Assembly: GCA_963797565.1 (NCBI GenBank) | Contig: CAWCPM010000011.1 | Span: 209,110-273,109 of the forward strand | Direction of reading: 5' to 3' | Length of the DNA stretch: 64,000 bases | From: JAICYJ01 sp963797565 | Lineage (GTDB): Bacteria > Actinomycetota > Thermoleophilia > Gaiellales > JAICJC01 | Shown: one piece after another, positions 41,885 through 50,157 of the stretch | Layout: every line of letters begins with the position of its first letter | Numbering within the stretch: position 1 is the first letter of the stretch | Translations under genes and position numbers: made by a program | The notes under the pieces: generated by a model | What the model was told of the DNA's origin: nothing | The model's database searches: none | Seen by the model: the letters and a program-made list of their open reading frames with translations, nothing else

Positions 41885-41940
41885 CTTTCCACACTGCATC
41901 CACAGGCATGCACGGTGCGAAGTGGATAACGTGTGGATAA
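41885..41940. promoter_or_regulatory. Cluster of four DnaA-box-like 9-mers with 11-bp spacing
   Basis: CTTTCCACA (41885) and GCATCCACA (41896) lie on plus and AGTGGATAA (41921) and TGTGGATAA (41932) on minus, compared with the DnaA box TTATCCACA. The last is a perfect match, the third has one mismatch, the first two have two. Starts within each pair are 11 bp apart and the pairs face each other. In the 256-bp gap after the M20 gene. Not near dnaA, so an accessory DnaA or other regulator site is likelier than oriC. Confidence 0.5.
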
Positions 41941-42048
41941 GCTCGCGTAATTCCCGCTCTCAGCGCCAATTTGTCTGGGGAATACCGGCGATCGGGTTGA
42001 CGAACGCCTGGGGAAAGGCGCACTGTCCCTCTTCCAATCCCCCCAAGA

Positions 42049-42093
42049 CCGACGCCAGGCCCTCGCAATCCGTCCTCTCAGGCCTGGCGTCGG
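42049..42093. other. Long perfect stem-loop, possible terminator or small-RNA element
   Basis: CCGACGCCAGGCC at 42049-42061 pairs perfectly (13 bp) with 42081-42093 around a 19-base loop, with no T-tract. Just upstream, GCCTGGGGAAAGGC near 42006 can form a second small hairpin. It lies 30 bp before the PPOX gene start, so it would be in that gene's leader or a short RNA. Confidence 0.5.
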
Positions 42094-42122
42094 CCGTTAA
42101 GCGCCCGGGATAGGCTGCACGC

Positions 42123-42692
42123 ATGGGCAAGGTGTTCGCCGAGATCGACGACAAGCTGGCGAGGTGGATCCGCGACCAGCAGATGTTCTTCGTCGCCACC
42201 GCGCCCGAGATCGGCGGCCACATCAACCTGTCGCCGAAGGGCCCGATCGAGAGCCTGAAGGTGCTCGACCCGCACACCATCGCCTACCTCGATCTGATCG
42301 GAAGCGGCGCCGAGACGGTCGCGCACCTGCGCCAGAACGGCCGCATCTGCGTGATGCTGTGCGCCTTCCAGGGCCCGCCGCGGATCCTGCGGATGCACGG
42401 ACACGGCACGGTGCTGACATCGGGCTCCGACCGGTTCGATCGGATGACGGCGACGTTCGATCTCGCCGCGATGCCGGCCGCCGAGCCCGCCGCACGATCG
42501 ATCATCATGGTCGAGGTGGAGCGGATCGCCGATTCGTGCGGCTTCGACGTACCGCTGATGATCGAGCAGGGCCGCCGCCCGCAACGCAGCGCCTGGGTCG
42601 ACAACAAGCTGGCCAAGGGCGGCCAGGCGGCGCTGGCCGAGTACGTCGCGGAGCACAACGCCGAGAGCATCGACGGGCTGCCCGCGCTGTGA
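42123..42692 (+). CDS. Pyridoxamine 5'-phosphate oxidase-family flavin protein
   Basis: 189 aa. Split-barrel flavin fold with FFVATAPEIGGHINLSPKGP, typical of the PPOX-like group that binds FMN or F420, then GSGAETVAHLRQNGRICVMLCAF and ILRMHGHGTVL. The family has reductases of many substrates; pyridoxine synthesis should not be assumed. Actinobacteria have many F420-binding relatives. ATG at 42123. Long C-terminal helix (WVDNKLAKGGQAALAEYVAE). Stands alone. Confidence 0.88.
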   Translation: MGKVFAEIDDKLARWIRDQQMFFVATAPEIGGHINLSPKGPIESLKVLDPHTIAYLDLIGSGAETVAHLRQNGRICVMLCAFQGPPRILRMHGHGTVLTSGSDRFDRMTATFDLAAMPAAEPAARSIIMVEVERIADSCGFDVPLMIEQGRRPQRSAWVDNKLAKGGQAALAEYVAEHNAESIDGLPAL

Positions 42693-42799
42693 CGGCACGG
42701 TGATGGCGACGCCGCAGGCACGGCCGGATCATCAGCGCATGGGAGCCTGTACGCCAAACCCCTGGACACCCTGCCGCTGACGGCGGGTAGGCTGCAGGC

Positions 42800-43183
42800 G
42801 TGATCGAACAGCTCACCGATATGCCGGAGGGCGCGATCGGCTTTCGCGGATCCGGCCGGCTGACCAGCCGGGACTACCACGACACGCTGCTGCCGGTGAT
42901 CCGCGAGGCGCTCGAGAGCGGGCGCACCGTGAATCTGATGTTCGCGACCGCACCTGACTTCAGCGGGCTGGACATGGGCGCGCTGTGGGAGGACACCAAG
43001 GCGGCGGGCACGATCGGGCTGAAGCACCTCTCCAGCTGGGGCCGGATCGCGCTGGTCACCGACAAGGACTGGATGCGCCACGCGATCAGCGCCTTCGGCT
43101 GGATCTCTCCGGGCGAGTACCGGGTGTTCGAGCCGGACGAGTACGAGGCCGCGAAGACCTGGCTGAGCGAGGCGGCCGGCTGA
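42800..43183 (+). CDS. SpoIIAA-like protein
   Basis: 127 aa, the SpoIIAA-like (STAS/CRAL-TRIO-related) fold: GAIGFRGSGRLTSRDYHDTLLPVIREALE, then VNLMFATAPDFSGLDMGALWEDTKAAG and WGRIALVTDKDWMRHAISAFGW. These differ from classical anti-anti-sigma factors by lacking a conserved phosphorylated Ser. GTG start. Close to a true STAS protein and its phosphatase downstream, so it may share signalling, but no direct evidence. Function unknown. Confidence 0.85.
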   Translation: MIEQLTDMPEGAIGFRGSGRLTSRDYHDTLLPVIREALESGRTVNLMFATAPDFSGLDMGALWEDTKAAGTIGLKHLSSWGRIALVTDKDWMRHAISAFGWISPGEYRVFEPDEYEAAKTWLSEAAG

Positions 43184-43300
43184 AGGCTGCATCGGCGCCC
43201 GAGCCCGTGGCGGTTGCACCAGGCGGTAGTATGGGGCTGCTTTGAGCCAGACGCGTGGTGGCCTCGAGCATCGTCTTCATTCCGCGATACTGGAGGATCC

Positions 43301-43657
43301 TTGGCCGAGTCAGGCGCTGTGGCAGTGGAGCAGGTCGAAGGGGCCTCCGTCATCGCGCTGCGAGGCGAGCATGACCTCTCAACCGGTCCGGCCATCCAGG
43401 CCGCATGCGACGACGCCTGGGACCACTCCTCCTCGATCGTGTTCGACCTGGCCGACGCGACGTTCATCGACTCGACCGTGGTCGGCGTGATGGTGCGCGC
43501 GCGGCGACGCGCAGCCGAGTCGGGCGGATCCGTGGCGGTCGTGGCTCCGGCCGGCGGCGCTCCGGCGCGCGTGCTGACGCTCGTGGGTATCAACGACGTG
43601 CTTCCGCTGCACGAGACTCGCGACGAGGCGCTGCGAACGATCAGCGCGCCGGGGTAG
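43301..43657 (+). CDS. STAS-domain anti-anti-sigma factor
   Basis: 118 aa, a single STAS domain. GEHDLSTGPAIQAACDD and IVFDLADATFIDSTVVGVMVRARRRA show the fold, with the phosphorylatable Ser in FIDSTVVG. Such proteins bind an anti-sigma kinase when dephosphorylated, freeing the sigma factor. TTG at 43301 is chosen because TGGAGG stands 5 bases upstream; an upstream in-frame extension shows no similarity. The following gene starts 3 bp after its stop and encodes the matching SpoIIE-type phosphatase. Partner kinase not in the window. Confidence 0.9.
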   Translation: MAESGAVAVEQVEGASVIALRGEHDLSTGPAIQAACDDAWDHSSSIVFDLADATFIDSTVVGVMVRARRRAAESGGSVAVVAPAGGAPARVLTLVGINDVLPLHETRDEALRTISAPG

Positions 43658-43659
43658 CG

Positions 43660-44734
43660 TTGCCTGAGCTGGCACGCAGGCTGGACACCCGGCGAGGCAA
43701 GGTGGTGGCGGCGCTGGTTGCGGTGCTCTGTGAGCTGGCGATCGCACTGCCGTTCCTGGTGATCTCGCCGAACACGCTGCGCGGCGTTCCCGGGCCCGCT
43801 GCTGGTGGTGGTCGGAGTCACCGCGAGCTATCTGCTGGGTCCGTGGTTCGGGGTGCCGGTGACGGCCGTCGCGGTGCTGCTGGCGGTGACGATCGTCGGC
43901 GAAAACGCGTGGGCGGAGCCACTGGTATGGCTGCCCGTCTCGGCGGTGGCCGGCATCGTGGGCGAGCGGGTGCGGCACGGCGACGAGCTGCGCCGCGAAC
44001 TGATCGAGGAGCTGCGACGGGGTCTGGTCGGGCTCTACAGCGATCCCCGGGTCGGCCCGCTGAACGTGGTCAGCCGCTACATCCCCGCGGTGAGCGCGCA
44101 GAGGATCGCCGGCGACTTCTACGGAGCCGTGCTGCAGCCCACGGGCGACGTCGCCATCATGGTCGGAGACGTGGCCGGCCACGGTCCGGCGGCCGCGGCA
44201 CTCGCGACCCGCCTGCGCGCAATGTGGCGCGGGCTGGCCATCGCCGGCGTCTCGGACAGCGAGACGGTGCGCGCCCTGAACGAGACGCTGCTTGCCGAGC
44301 AGCAGCGGATCGCATCGCCGATCCCGTTCGCGACGCTGTGCCTCGCCACGGTGGCGGCCGACCTGCGGTCTGCCCGGATCGTGATCGCGGGCCACCCTCC
44401 GCCGATCCTGGTCACCGACCGCGGAACACACGAGGACACGCACCCGCCCGGCCCGGCCATCGGCATCTCCGAGACCTCGGTCTGGGAGCCGCATCCGCTG
44501 GCGCTGCCGGACGACCCGTGGTCGCTGGTGGTCTACACCGACGGTCTGGTCGAGGGACGAACGTCACCGGGCGGCCCGCGCCCGTACGGAAGCGACCGGC
44601 TGCTTCCGCTGCTGGCCGCCTCGGCCGTCCCGGTCGGCGAGGACGACGTGGAGGCCGTGCTGAGGGCGGTGCTGGATGCAAACGGCGGCGCGCTCCCGGA
44701 CGATGTGGTGCTGATCACCGCCTCGCCAAGGTAG
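43660..44734 (+). pseudogene. SpoIIE/PP2C-type membrane phosphatase, +1 frameshift after first membrane segment
   Basis: TTG start (LPELARRLDTRRGK) with a membrane helix VVAALVAVLCELAIALPFLVI. The frame changes at about 43795 in GGGCCCGCTGCTGG. Further helices follow (VVVGVTASYLLGPWFGVPV, VTAVAVLLAVTI) and then a complete PP2C-SpoIIE domain: AGDFYGAVLQPTGDVAIMVGDVAGHGPAAA with the metal Asp residues, GHPPPILV and YTDGLVEGR. One extra base explains the split (span 3n+1; corrected about 357 aa). It dephosphorylates STAS partners; the STAS gene immediately upstream is the obvious substrate. Confidence 0.88.
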
Positions 44735-44774
44735 GGGTTTGACCGTCAGGGCCGGCGGGTACCGCTCTGCTGCC

Positions 44775-45024
44775 ATGCTGTTCGATCACGACGTGCGGGC
44801 TCCCGCCGAGTGGGAGCTGGAATACGCAGGCGAGGATGACGAGCCCGCGCGGATCCGGGAGTGGCAACGCGAGCAGCTGATGCGGATCGGGTACGACCGT
44901 GCGACGGCCCGGCGGATCGTCCGCGACGCCTGGGCTCTGCGGCGAGAACGGGGACCTCGTCCACCGCGTCATCAACCTGATCGGCCGCGGCGCCAGCCAC
45001 GAGCAGGCCGCACGCATCGCGTAG
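44775..45024 (+). pseudogene. Small conserved-looking protein of 82 aa, +1 frameshift
   Basis: MLFDHDVRAPAEWELEYAGEDDEPARIREWQREQLMRIGYDRATARRIVRDAWAL in one frame. After an extra base near 44940 (CTGCGGCGAG) it continues GENGDLVHRVINLIGRGASHEQAARIA and a stop at 45022. Span is 3n+1. The helical repeats in the two halves (YDRATARRIV and ASHEQAARI) look related, as in small regulatory helix-turn-helix-like proteins. Unrecognised family. Follows the phosphatase by 40 bp and converges with the next gene. Confidence 0.6.
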
Positions 45025-45035
45025 GGCAAGGTCTG

Positions 45036-45509
45036 CTAGGCGAAGGCTGCGCGGGCGGCGGCGAGCCGGAGCTCCTCGACCGTGGCCCGCTGCTGCCGGG
45101 CTCGGCCGATCAACCCGTCCAGGTCGACGTCGTTCAGCCGACTCGCCGATAGCTGCTTGAGAGCGCGCCAGCCGGCCATCTTGCCCTCGATGCCGAGCGC
45201 CAGGGCTTCGGTCTCGAGCAGCAGGCTGAGATCGCGGTCTCCGGTGGCCCATTCGTCGAGCTTGACGCGGCTGGCCTTCTCCATCGCCTGGCCGCCCGCC
45301 TGTCGCAGAGAGCTGACACCGACATCGAGGGTCTGCATGATCGTCTCCAGCGCGGCTCGATCCTGCTTGATCGCCTCGTGCAGCTCGGCGATCGTCTCAC
45401 CGACCTCGTTGCCCTCATTGGCGGCACGCATCCTCTGCAGCAGATCAAGCGCCGCCGCCGACCCTGCCAGATGGTCGTTCAGGTAGCTCGCGAGCGCGTC
45501 CGTTGCCAT
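45036..45509 (-). CDS. Small all-helical protein, ferritin/hemerythrin-like
   Basis: 157 aa, predicted as four helices: ALASYLNDHLAGSAAALDLLQRMRAAN, GETIAELHEAIKQDRAALETIMQTL, QAGGQAMEKASRVKLDEW and LSLLLETEALALGIEGKMAGWRALKQ. Glu/His spacing (SYLNDHLAGS, ELHEAIKQDR, ETEALALGIEGK) suggests a ferritin-like or hemerythrin-like bundle but the metal set is not certain. ATG 45509 chosen; the upstream extension is Pro/Gly and unlike the family. Role unassigned. Confidence 0.75.
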   Translation of the reverse strand: MATDALASYLNDHLAGSAAALDLLQRMRAANEGNEVGETIAELHEAIKQDRAALETIMQTLDVGVSSLRQAGGQAMEKASRVKLDEWATGDRDLSLLLETEALALGIEGKMAGWRALKQLSASRLNDVDLDGLIGRARQQRATVEELRLAAARAAFA

Positions 45510-45581
45510 GCAGGGCGGGTTCCCGGATGCCGGCGGCGCCAAACGCCCGAGTCTACCCGCGCGGCCGCCCCGGCCGGAGCG

Positions 45582-46172
45582 TCATGCCCGGCGGCCGGAG
45601 GGCATCGCTGCCAGGGGGCGGTCGAGGCCCTCGCGGGTGAGCTCGGCGGCGACCGTCTCGCGGGCCTTGTAGATCCGCCACTTGACGGCGGCCAGCGTGG
45701 TCTCGAGTGAGTCCGCGATCTCGGCGTAGGAGAGGCCGACCACGTCGCGCAGAACCAGCGCCATCTTCAGGTCGGGGCTGAGGGCACCGATCGCCCGCCA
45801 CAGGATGTCCATGTCCTCGATCGCGTGGGGCGGTATCGGCGCTGCCAACCCCAGCGACCAGACCGAGTCGAGCTCGACCGATGGCCGGATCCGCCGCTCG
45901 CGCGACCGCAGCTCGTCGACGAGCCGGTTCTTGGCGATCTGGAACAGCCAGGTGGTGAACAGGGAGCGATCATCGAACCGTGGCAACGCGCGGTGCACGC
46001 GGACGAAGATCTCCTGGCAGAGGTCCTCGGCCAGTGCCCGGTCGCCCGACAACACACGCACCACGTAGTTGTAGATCGGCGGGTGATACTGGCGAAGGAT
46101 GATGGCAAACGCGCGCTCATCACCCGCCTGCGCCATGCGCAGGATGTCACGGTCGGGTTGGGTGAGAGCCAT
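45582..46172 (-). CDS. ECF-type RNA polymerase sigma factor
   Basis: 196 aa with sigma region 2 (ERAFAIILRQYHPPIYNYVVRVLSGDRALAEDLCQEIFVRVHRAL, then FTTWLFQIAKNRLVDELRSRERR) and region 4 (IGALSPDLKMALVLRDVVGLSYAEIADSLETTLAAVKWRIYKARE). The linker is somewhat long (about 35 residues). No anti-sigma gene beside it; the cyclic-nucleotide protein upstream is a possible input. A regulator in this position would transcribe stress or envelope genes; target unknown. Confidence 0.93.
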   Translation of the reverse strand: MALTQPDRDILRMAQAGDERAFAIILRQYHPPIYNYVVRVLSGDRALAEDLCQEIFVRVHRALPRFDDRSLFTTWLFQIAKNRLVDELRSRERRIRPSVELDSVWSLGLAAPIPPHAIEDMDILWRAIGALSPDLKMALVLRDVVGLSYAEIADSLETTLAAVKWRIYKARETVAAELTREGLDRPLAAMPSGRRA

Positions 46173-46277
46173 GATGCGTCAGAGCGTTCGGTCGTTGCGA
46201 AGGTAACCGAGAACTCTGGCGGCGGGAGGTTGGAGCTTGCTTGGGTGTGCAAATCTGACCGCAACCCGCGCGGTCGA

Positions 46278-46622
46278 TCAGAGCGTGCCAAGCCGGTCGC
46301 GGGCGACCCGCTCGATCAGCTCGGCGAATCCCGGGGCATCCTTCATCAGCCGGTCGGTCAGGTGCCAGTCCATCCTCAGCAGCCGCGTCGGCTCGTCCGC
46401 GATCACATCGGCCGAGCGAGCGCGGCCGAAGCTCGCACCCCAGTCGAGCGCGGCAAGCTCGCCGAAGAACTGGCCCGGCAGCAGCCGCCCAAGGGTCGCG
46501 TCGGCGCCCTCCACCCGCACCGCGCCGGAGAGCACCACGTACATGTCGCGGCTCGTCTGCCAGCGACCCAGCACGACCTCGCCGGCGTCCGCCTCGATCT
46601 CGGTGGCAGCGCTCCGCACCAA
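46278..46622 (-). CDS. Cyclic nucleotide-binding domain protein, start uncertain
   Basis: 114 aa from GTG 46622: a CRP-type beta-barrel with VVLSGAVRVEG, LGRLLPGQFFGELAALDW (the phosphate-binding cassette, PGQFFGELAAL) and a C-terminal helix (DRLMKDAPGFAELIERVARDRL). There is no DNA-binding domain. Domain similarity extends upstream (SLELFATLGPDQLALV) to about 46680, where no start codon lies in frame, so the true start may need a one-base shift. cAMP or cGMP binding is inferred; the cassette Arg that normally holds the phosphate is not obvious. Follows the decarboxylase gene. Confidence 0.75.
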   Translation of the reverse strand: MVRSAATEIEADAGEVVLGRWQTSRDMYVVLSGAVRVEGADATLGRLLPGQFFGELAALDWGASFGRARSADVIADEPTRLLRMDWHLTDRLMKDAPGFAELIERVARDRLGTL

Positions 46623-46677
46623 CGCCAGCTGATCCGGCCCGAGCGTGGCGAACAGCTCGAGCGAGCCCGGCGGCGCT

Positions 46678-48141
46678 TCAGCCCCGGTCGCACCCTCGGC
46701 AGGAACGCGGCGCGAGATCGACCGGCAGCGTTTCCAGCAGGTCGATCGCCCGATCGACCTCGCTCGCGGTCGTGGAGTGGTTCAGCACGCACAGCCGCAC
46801 CGTGTGACGACCGCGCACCAGCCCCGACGACACGAACACCTCCCCGCCCGCCTCGATCCGCTTCACGAGGTCGGTGTTGATGCGCTCCAGGGTGCGCTCG
46901 TCGTCGACACCTACGGGGTGGCGCCGCAGCGCCACCACTCCCAGCGACGCCGGCGACATCAGCTCGAGCACGGGCGACCGCTCGACCCGCTGCTGAGCAT
47001 GCAAGGCCAGGTCGATGCAGCGGTCGATCGCCTGCCGGAAGGCGTCCACCCCGAAGTAGCGCAGCGAGATCCACAGCTTCAGCGCGCGGCAGCTGCGCGT
47101 CAGCTGCACGCCCAGGTCGGAGAAGTTCACCTCGCGATCGACGGCCTCGATGCCCTTCAGGTAGTTGGGGCTGATCTCAAACGACCGGCGCAGGCGGTCG
47201 CCGTCCCGCACCAGCAGGGCGCCCACTTCGACCGGCTGATACAGCCACTTGTGCGGGTCGAGCGTGATCGAGTCGGCCAGCTCCATGCCCGCCAGCGCGG
47301 CGCGCCCCCGCTCGGTCAGGCAGCCGAAGGCGCCGTAGGCGCCGTCCACGTGCAGCCAGGCATCGTGCTTTCGGCAGATCCTCGACAGCTCGGTGAACGG
47401 GTCGATCGCACCCACCGCCGTGCTGCCCGCGTTGGCCACGACCAGCAGCGGACGCCTGCCGGCGGCCAGGTCGGCGCCGATCGCGCCCTCCAGCCCGTCG
47501 GGACGCATCCGGCCGACGTTGTCGCTCAGGATCACCCGCACCTGGTCGGGGCCGAACCCGAGCACGCGCGCGGCTCGGGCCAGCGAGGAGTGCGCCTGGT
47601 CGGACATGTACAGCACGGCGCGCGCGTCCATCTCCCCCATCAGCGCCTCGCGGGCACAGGCGAGCGCCGTCAGGTTCGCGGCCGATCCACCCGAGACCAG
47701 CACGCCGCCGGCATCTGCCGGATAGCCAACCCACTGCCGGAACCAGTCCAGCACGGCCAGCTCCAGCGCGGCCGGGCCGGAGGCGCCCCGCCACCAGCAG
47801 GCATCGATGTTGAGCGCGCTCGCGATCAGGTCTCCCAGCGCCCCCGGCCATGTGCCCTCGCCGGGGATGTAGGCGAGGTAGCCGGGATGAGCGAGACGGG
47901 CGACGTACGGCAGCACATCGCGCTCGAGGTCATCCAGGATGTCGTCGAAGCCGGCCGGCTGCTGGGGCGGCGGCATCGACAGGCGCCGGTGCAGCTCGGC
48001 CGGCGACTCCGCCTTCACCACCGGTCCCCGCGGGCCGGTGATGCGATCCACCAGCATGTCGATCGTGCGGTATCCCAGCTGCCGCATGACGTCGGCATCG
48101 AGTGCGAGCGGCGAAGCCTCGTGCGCCGGATCGGTTGGCAC
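46678..48141 (-). CDS. Pyridoxal-phosphate-dependent aromatic amino acid decarboxylase family
   Basis: Group II decarboxylase, 487 aa. The PLP lysine is in LDPHKWLYQPVEVG near residue 290. WLHVDGAYGAFG provides the PLP-contact Asp. YLAYIPGEGTWPGALGDLIASALN is the N-terminal substrate-binding loop, and VLVSGGSAANLTALACARE is typical of the family. Reaction is decarboxylation of an aromatic or branched amino acid (tryptophan, tyrosine, DOPA, phenylalanine or other). Members of this sequence type in actinobacteria are mostly uncharacterised. Leftward, 5 bp after the SnoaL-like gene's stop. Confidence 0.93.
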   Translation of the reverse strand: MPTDPAHEASPLALDADVMRQLGYRTIDMLVDRITGPRGPVVKAESPAELHRRLSMPPPQQPAGFDDILDDLERDVLPYVARLAHPGYLAYIPGEGTWPGALGDLIASALNIDACWWRGASGPAALELAVLDWFRQWVGYPADAGGVLVSGGSAANLTALACAREALMGEMDARAVLYMSDQAHSSLARAARVLGFGPDQVRVILSDNVGRMRPDGLEGAIGADLAAGRRPLLVVANAGSTAVGAIDPFTELSRICRKHDAWLHVDGAYGAFGCLTERGRAALAGMELADSITLDPHKWLYQPVEVGALLVRDGDRLRRSFEISPNYLKGIEAVDREVNFSDLGVQLTRSCRALKLWISLRYFGVDAFRQAIDRCIDLALHAQQRVERSPVLELMSPASLGVVALRRHPVGVDDERTLERINTDLVKRIEAGGEVFVSSGLVRGRHTVRLCVLNHSTTASEVDRAIDLLETLPVDLAPRSCRGCDRG

Positions 48142-48146
48142 GACCG

Positions 48147-48521
48147 CTACTCGTAGGTCTTCTTGTACGCGACCTTGCCGTCGCGCACGGTGAAGATGTC
48201 GACACCGGCCGAGCTGGCGGGACTGCCATCCGCCTCAGTCCAGTGCATCGTCCAGCAGTAACAGCAGCGATCGCCGTCGGCGAACAGCTCGTCGGTATCG
48301 GAGTGGCAGTCGGGGTAGGCGGAGAACACCGCCGCAAACGCCGCCCGCACGGCGTCATGTCCCTCGTGGCGTCCGCTGTCGACGTCCTGGCCGAGGTTTT
48401 CGTAGACGGCGTCGCCGGTCATGTCGGCCAGGATCGCGTCCAGGTCGTGGCGCCCGACCGACTCGATGAACCGCGTCACAACCGCAAGCGTGGCCTGGCT
48501 GTCCGTCGTCTGCTCGATCAA
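48147..48521 (-). CDS. SnoaL-like / NTF2-fold protein
   Basis: 124 aa. Starts at TTG 48521 (AGGGGGAC upstream): LIEQTTDSQATLAVVTRFIESVGRHDLDAILADMTGDAVYEN, the first helices and strand of the cone fold. Then DAVRAAFAAVFSAYPDCHSDTDELF and a final strand VDIFTVRDGKVAYKKTYE. SnoaL-like proteins are polyketide cyclases or small-molecule isomerases, or just binding proteins; no catalytic set identified. In the same leftward direction as the decarboxylase, 5 bp apart, so they may share a pathway. Confidence 0.87.
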   Translation of the reverse strand: MIEQTTDSQATLAVVTRFIESVGRHDLDAILADMTGDAVYENLGQDVDSGRHEGHDAVRAAFAAVFSAYPDCHSDTDELFADGDRCCYCWTMHWTEADGSPASSAGVDIFTVRDGKVAYKKTYE

Positions 48522-48573
48522 CGCGTCCCCCTGTCGGCGGCCGGGCGGACCGGTTCTGGCCCGAGCGACGACT

Positions 48574-50157
48574 CTACCGCATGGGTTCGCGCGGTACCGG
48601 CGCGGCGGCGGACGTCTGCTGCTGCGGCTCCCCGGCCGCAACCGCGGCTGCCGCCGCTGCCGTGGTTGTGGTGCGAAGCGGCTGCTCGCGCAGCAGCCAG
48701 GTCAGCGTGAACGCGATGAACGCGATGCCGGTGGCGGTCAGGAACACCGGCTGCAGCGCCGCGGCAACCGCATGCACGTAGGGCGAGTGCACCGCAGGCG
48801 GCAGGTGCTTGACGATCTCCGGGTTGGCGGTGGTGGGGATGTGGGCGCCGGGCGGCAGCTTGGCGGCGAGCTCGCCGGCCAGCCGGTTCGTGAAGATTGC
48901 GCCGAAGGCGGCCACGCCGATCGAGCCGCCGATCTGCCGAAACAGCGTCGAGCCGGACGTGGCAACGCCGATCTGGCTGTGGTCGACGGAGTTCTGGGCG
49001 GCCAGCACCAGCACCTGCATGACCATGCCGAGGCCCAGGCCGAGCACCACCATCGCCACGATCGTCTGCCAGATCGGCGTGCCCACCTCCAGCCGGGACA
49101 GCATCAGCACGGCCACGGTCATGATCGCGGTGCCGATGATCGGGAACGGCTTGTAGCGGCCGTATTTGCTGATCAGCTGGCCGCTGAGGATGGAGGTGAA
49201 CAGCAGGCCGACCATGAGCGGCGTCAGGGTCAGTCCGGAGCTGGTGGGGCTGTGCCCCTTCACGACCTGGAGGTATAGCGGCAGGTAGGTGATGGCACCG
49301 AACAGCGCCAGGCCGACGATGAAGCCGACCGCGCTGGTGACGACGAACACGCGGTTTCGGAACAGCTCGAGCGGCAGGATCGGCTCGGCCGCGCGGCGCT
49401 CCGCGAACGGGAAGGCGGCCAGCAGCACGACGCCCACGACCAGCATGGTCAGCGCCTCCGGCGACCCCCAGGCGTATGTGGTGCCGCCCAGGCTGGTGAA
49501 CAGCACGATGGCGGTGAGACCGGTGGCAAGCAGCCCCGCGCCCAGGTAGTCGATGCTGTGATGGACGTGATCGGCGCGGGAGTGGAATGCCACCCCGATC
49601 ACGATCAGTGCGATCGCTCCGACCGGCAGGTTCACGTAGAAGATCCAGCGCCAGGACAGGTTGTCGACGAAGAAGCCGCCCAGCAGCGGGCCGATCACCG
49701 TCGACACGCCGAAGACGGCGCCGAAGAATCCCTGGTAGCGGCCGCGCTCGCGGGGCGAGAAGATGTCGCCGACGACCGCCAGCGTCAGCACGATCAGCCC
49801 GCCGCCGCCGAGGCCCTGCAGGGCGCGGAACGCGATCAGCTCGGTCATGTTCTGGCTGACACCGCACAGCACGGAGCCGATCAGGAACAGCACGATGGCC
49901 GCCTGCAGCAGCGGCTTTCGGCCGTAGAGATCGCCGAGCTTGCCGTACAGGGGGCCGGACACGGTGGACGCGAGCAGGTAGGCGGTCACCACCCAGGACA
50001 GGTGCGACAGGCCGCCGAGGTCGCCCACGATGGTGGGCAGGGCGGTCGAGACGATCGTCTGGTCGAGCGAGGCAAGCAGCAGCACCAGCATCAGCGCCGC
50101 GAAGATCAGGCGCACGCGCTGCGGGGGTGCGGGGGCGGCCGGAGCGGGAGTGGTCAC
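48574..50157 (-). CDS. DHA2-family (EmrB/QacA-type) drug-proton exporter
   Basis: 527 aa with about fourteen hydrophobic segments. MFS signatures: LDQTIVSTALPTIVGDLGG (motif D1), GKLGDLYGRKPLL (motif A), LIAFRALQGLGGGGLIVLTLA (motif B) and GFFGAVFGVSTVIGPLLGGFFVD (motif C, the antiporter motif). Poly-Thr/Ala C-terminal tail. GTG at 50157 overlaps the tetR stop by 4 bp (GTGA), giving coupled expression. Long N-terminal frame extension rejected. Likely exports cationic or antibiotic compounds, under TetR control. Confidence 0.94.
   Translation of the reverse strand: MTTPAPAAPAPPQRVRLIFAALMLVLLLASLDQTIVSTALPTIVGDLGGLSHLSWVVTAYLLASTVSGPLYGKLGDLYGRKPLLQAAIVLFLIGSVLCGVSQNMTELIAFRALQGLGGGGLIVLTLAVVGDIFSPRERGRYQGFFGAVFGVSTVIGPLLGGFFVDNLSWRWIFYVNLPVGAIALIVIGVAFHSRADHVHHSIDYLGAGLLATGLTAIVLFTSLGGTTYAWGSPEALTMLVVGVVLLAAFPFAERRAAEPILPLELFRNRVFVVTSAVGFIVGLALFGAITYLPLYLQVVKGHSPTSSGLTLTPLMVGLLFTSILSGQLISKYGRYKPFPIIGTAIMTVAVLMLSRLEVGTPIWQTIVAMVVLGLGLGMVMQVLVLAAQNSVDHSQIGVATSGSTLFRQIGGSIGVAAFGAIFTNRLAGELAAKLPPGAHIPTTANPEIVKHLPPAVHSPYVHAVAAALQPVFLTATGIAFIAFTLTWLLREQPLRTTTTAAAAAAVAAGEPQQQTSAAAPVPREPMR

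Noticed and set aside
41885..41940. Chromosomal replication origin
   Set aside because: Only four loosely matching boxes and no dnaA, dnaN or AT-rich unwinding region nearby; reported only as a box cluster.
12806..45024. Programmed +1 frameshifting as a shared feature of the broken genes
   Set aside because: No common slippery motif at the breaks; the sites share only GC-rich runs, so error or decay is more likely.
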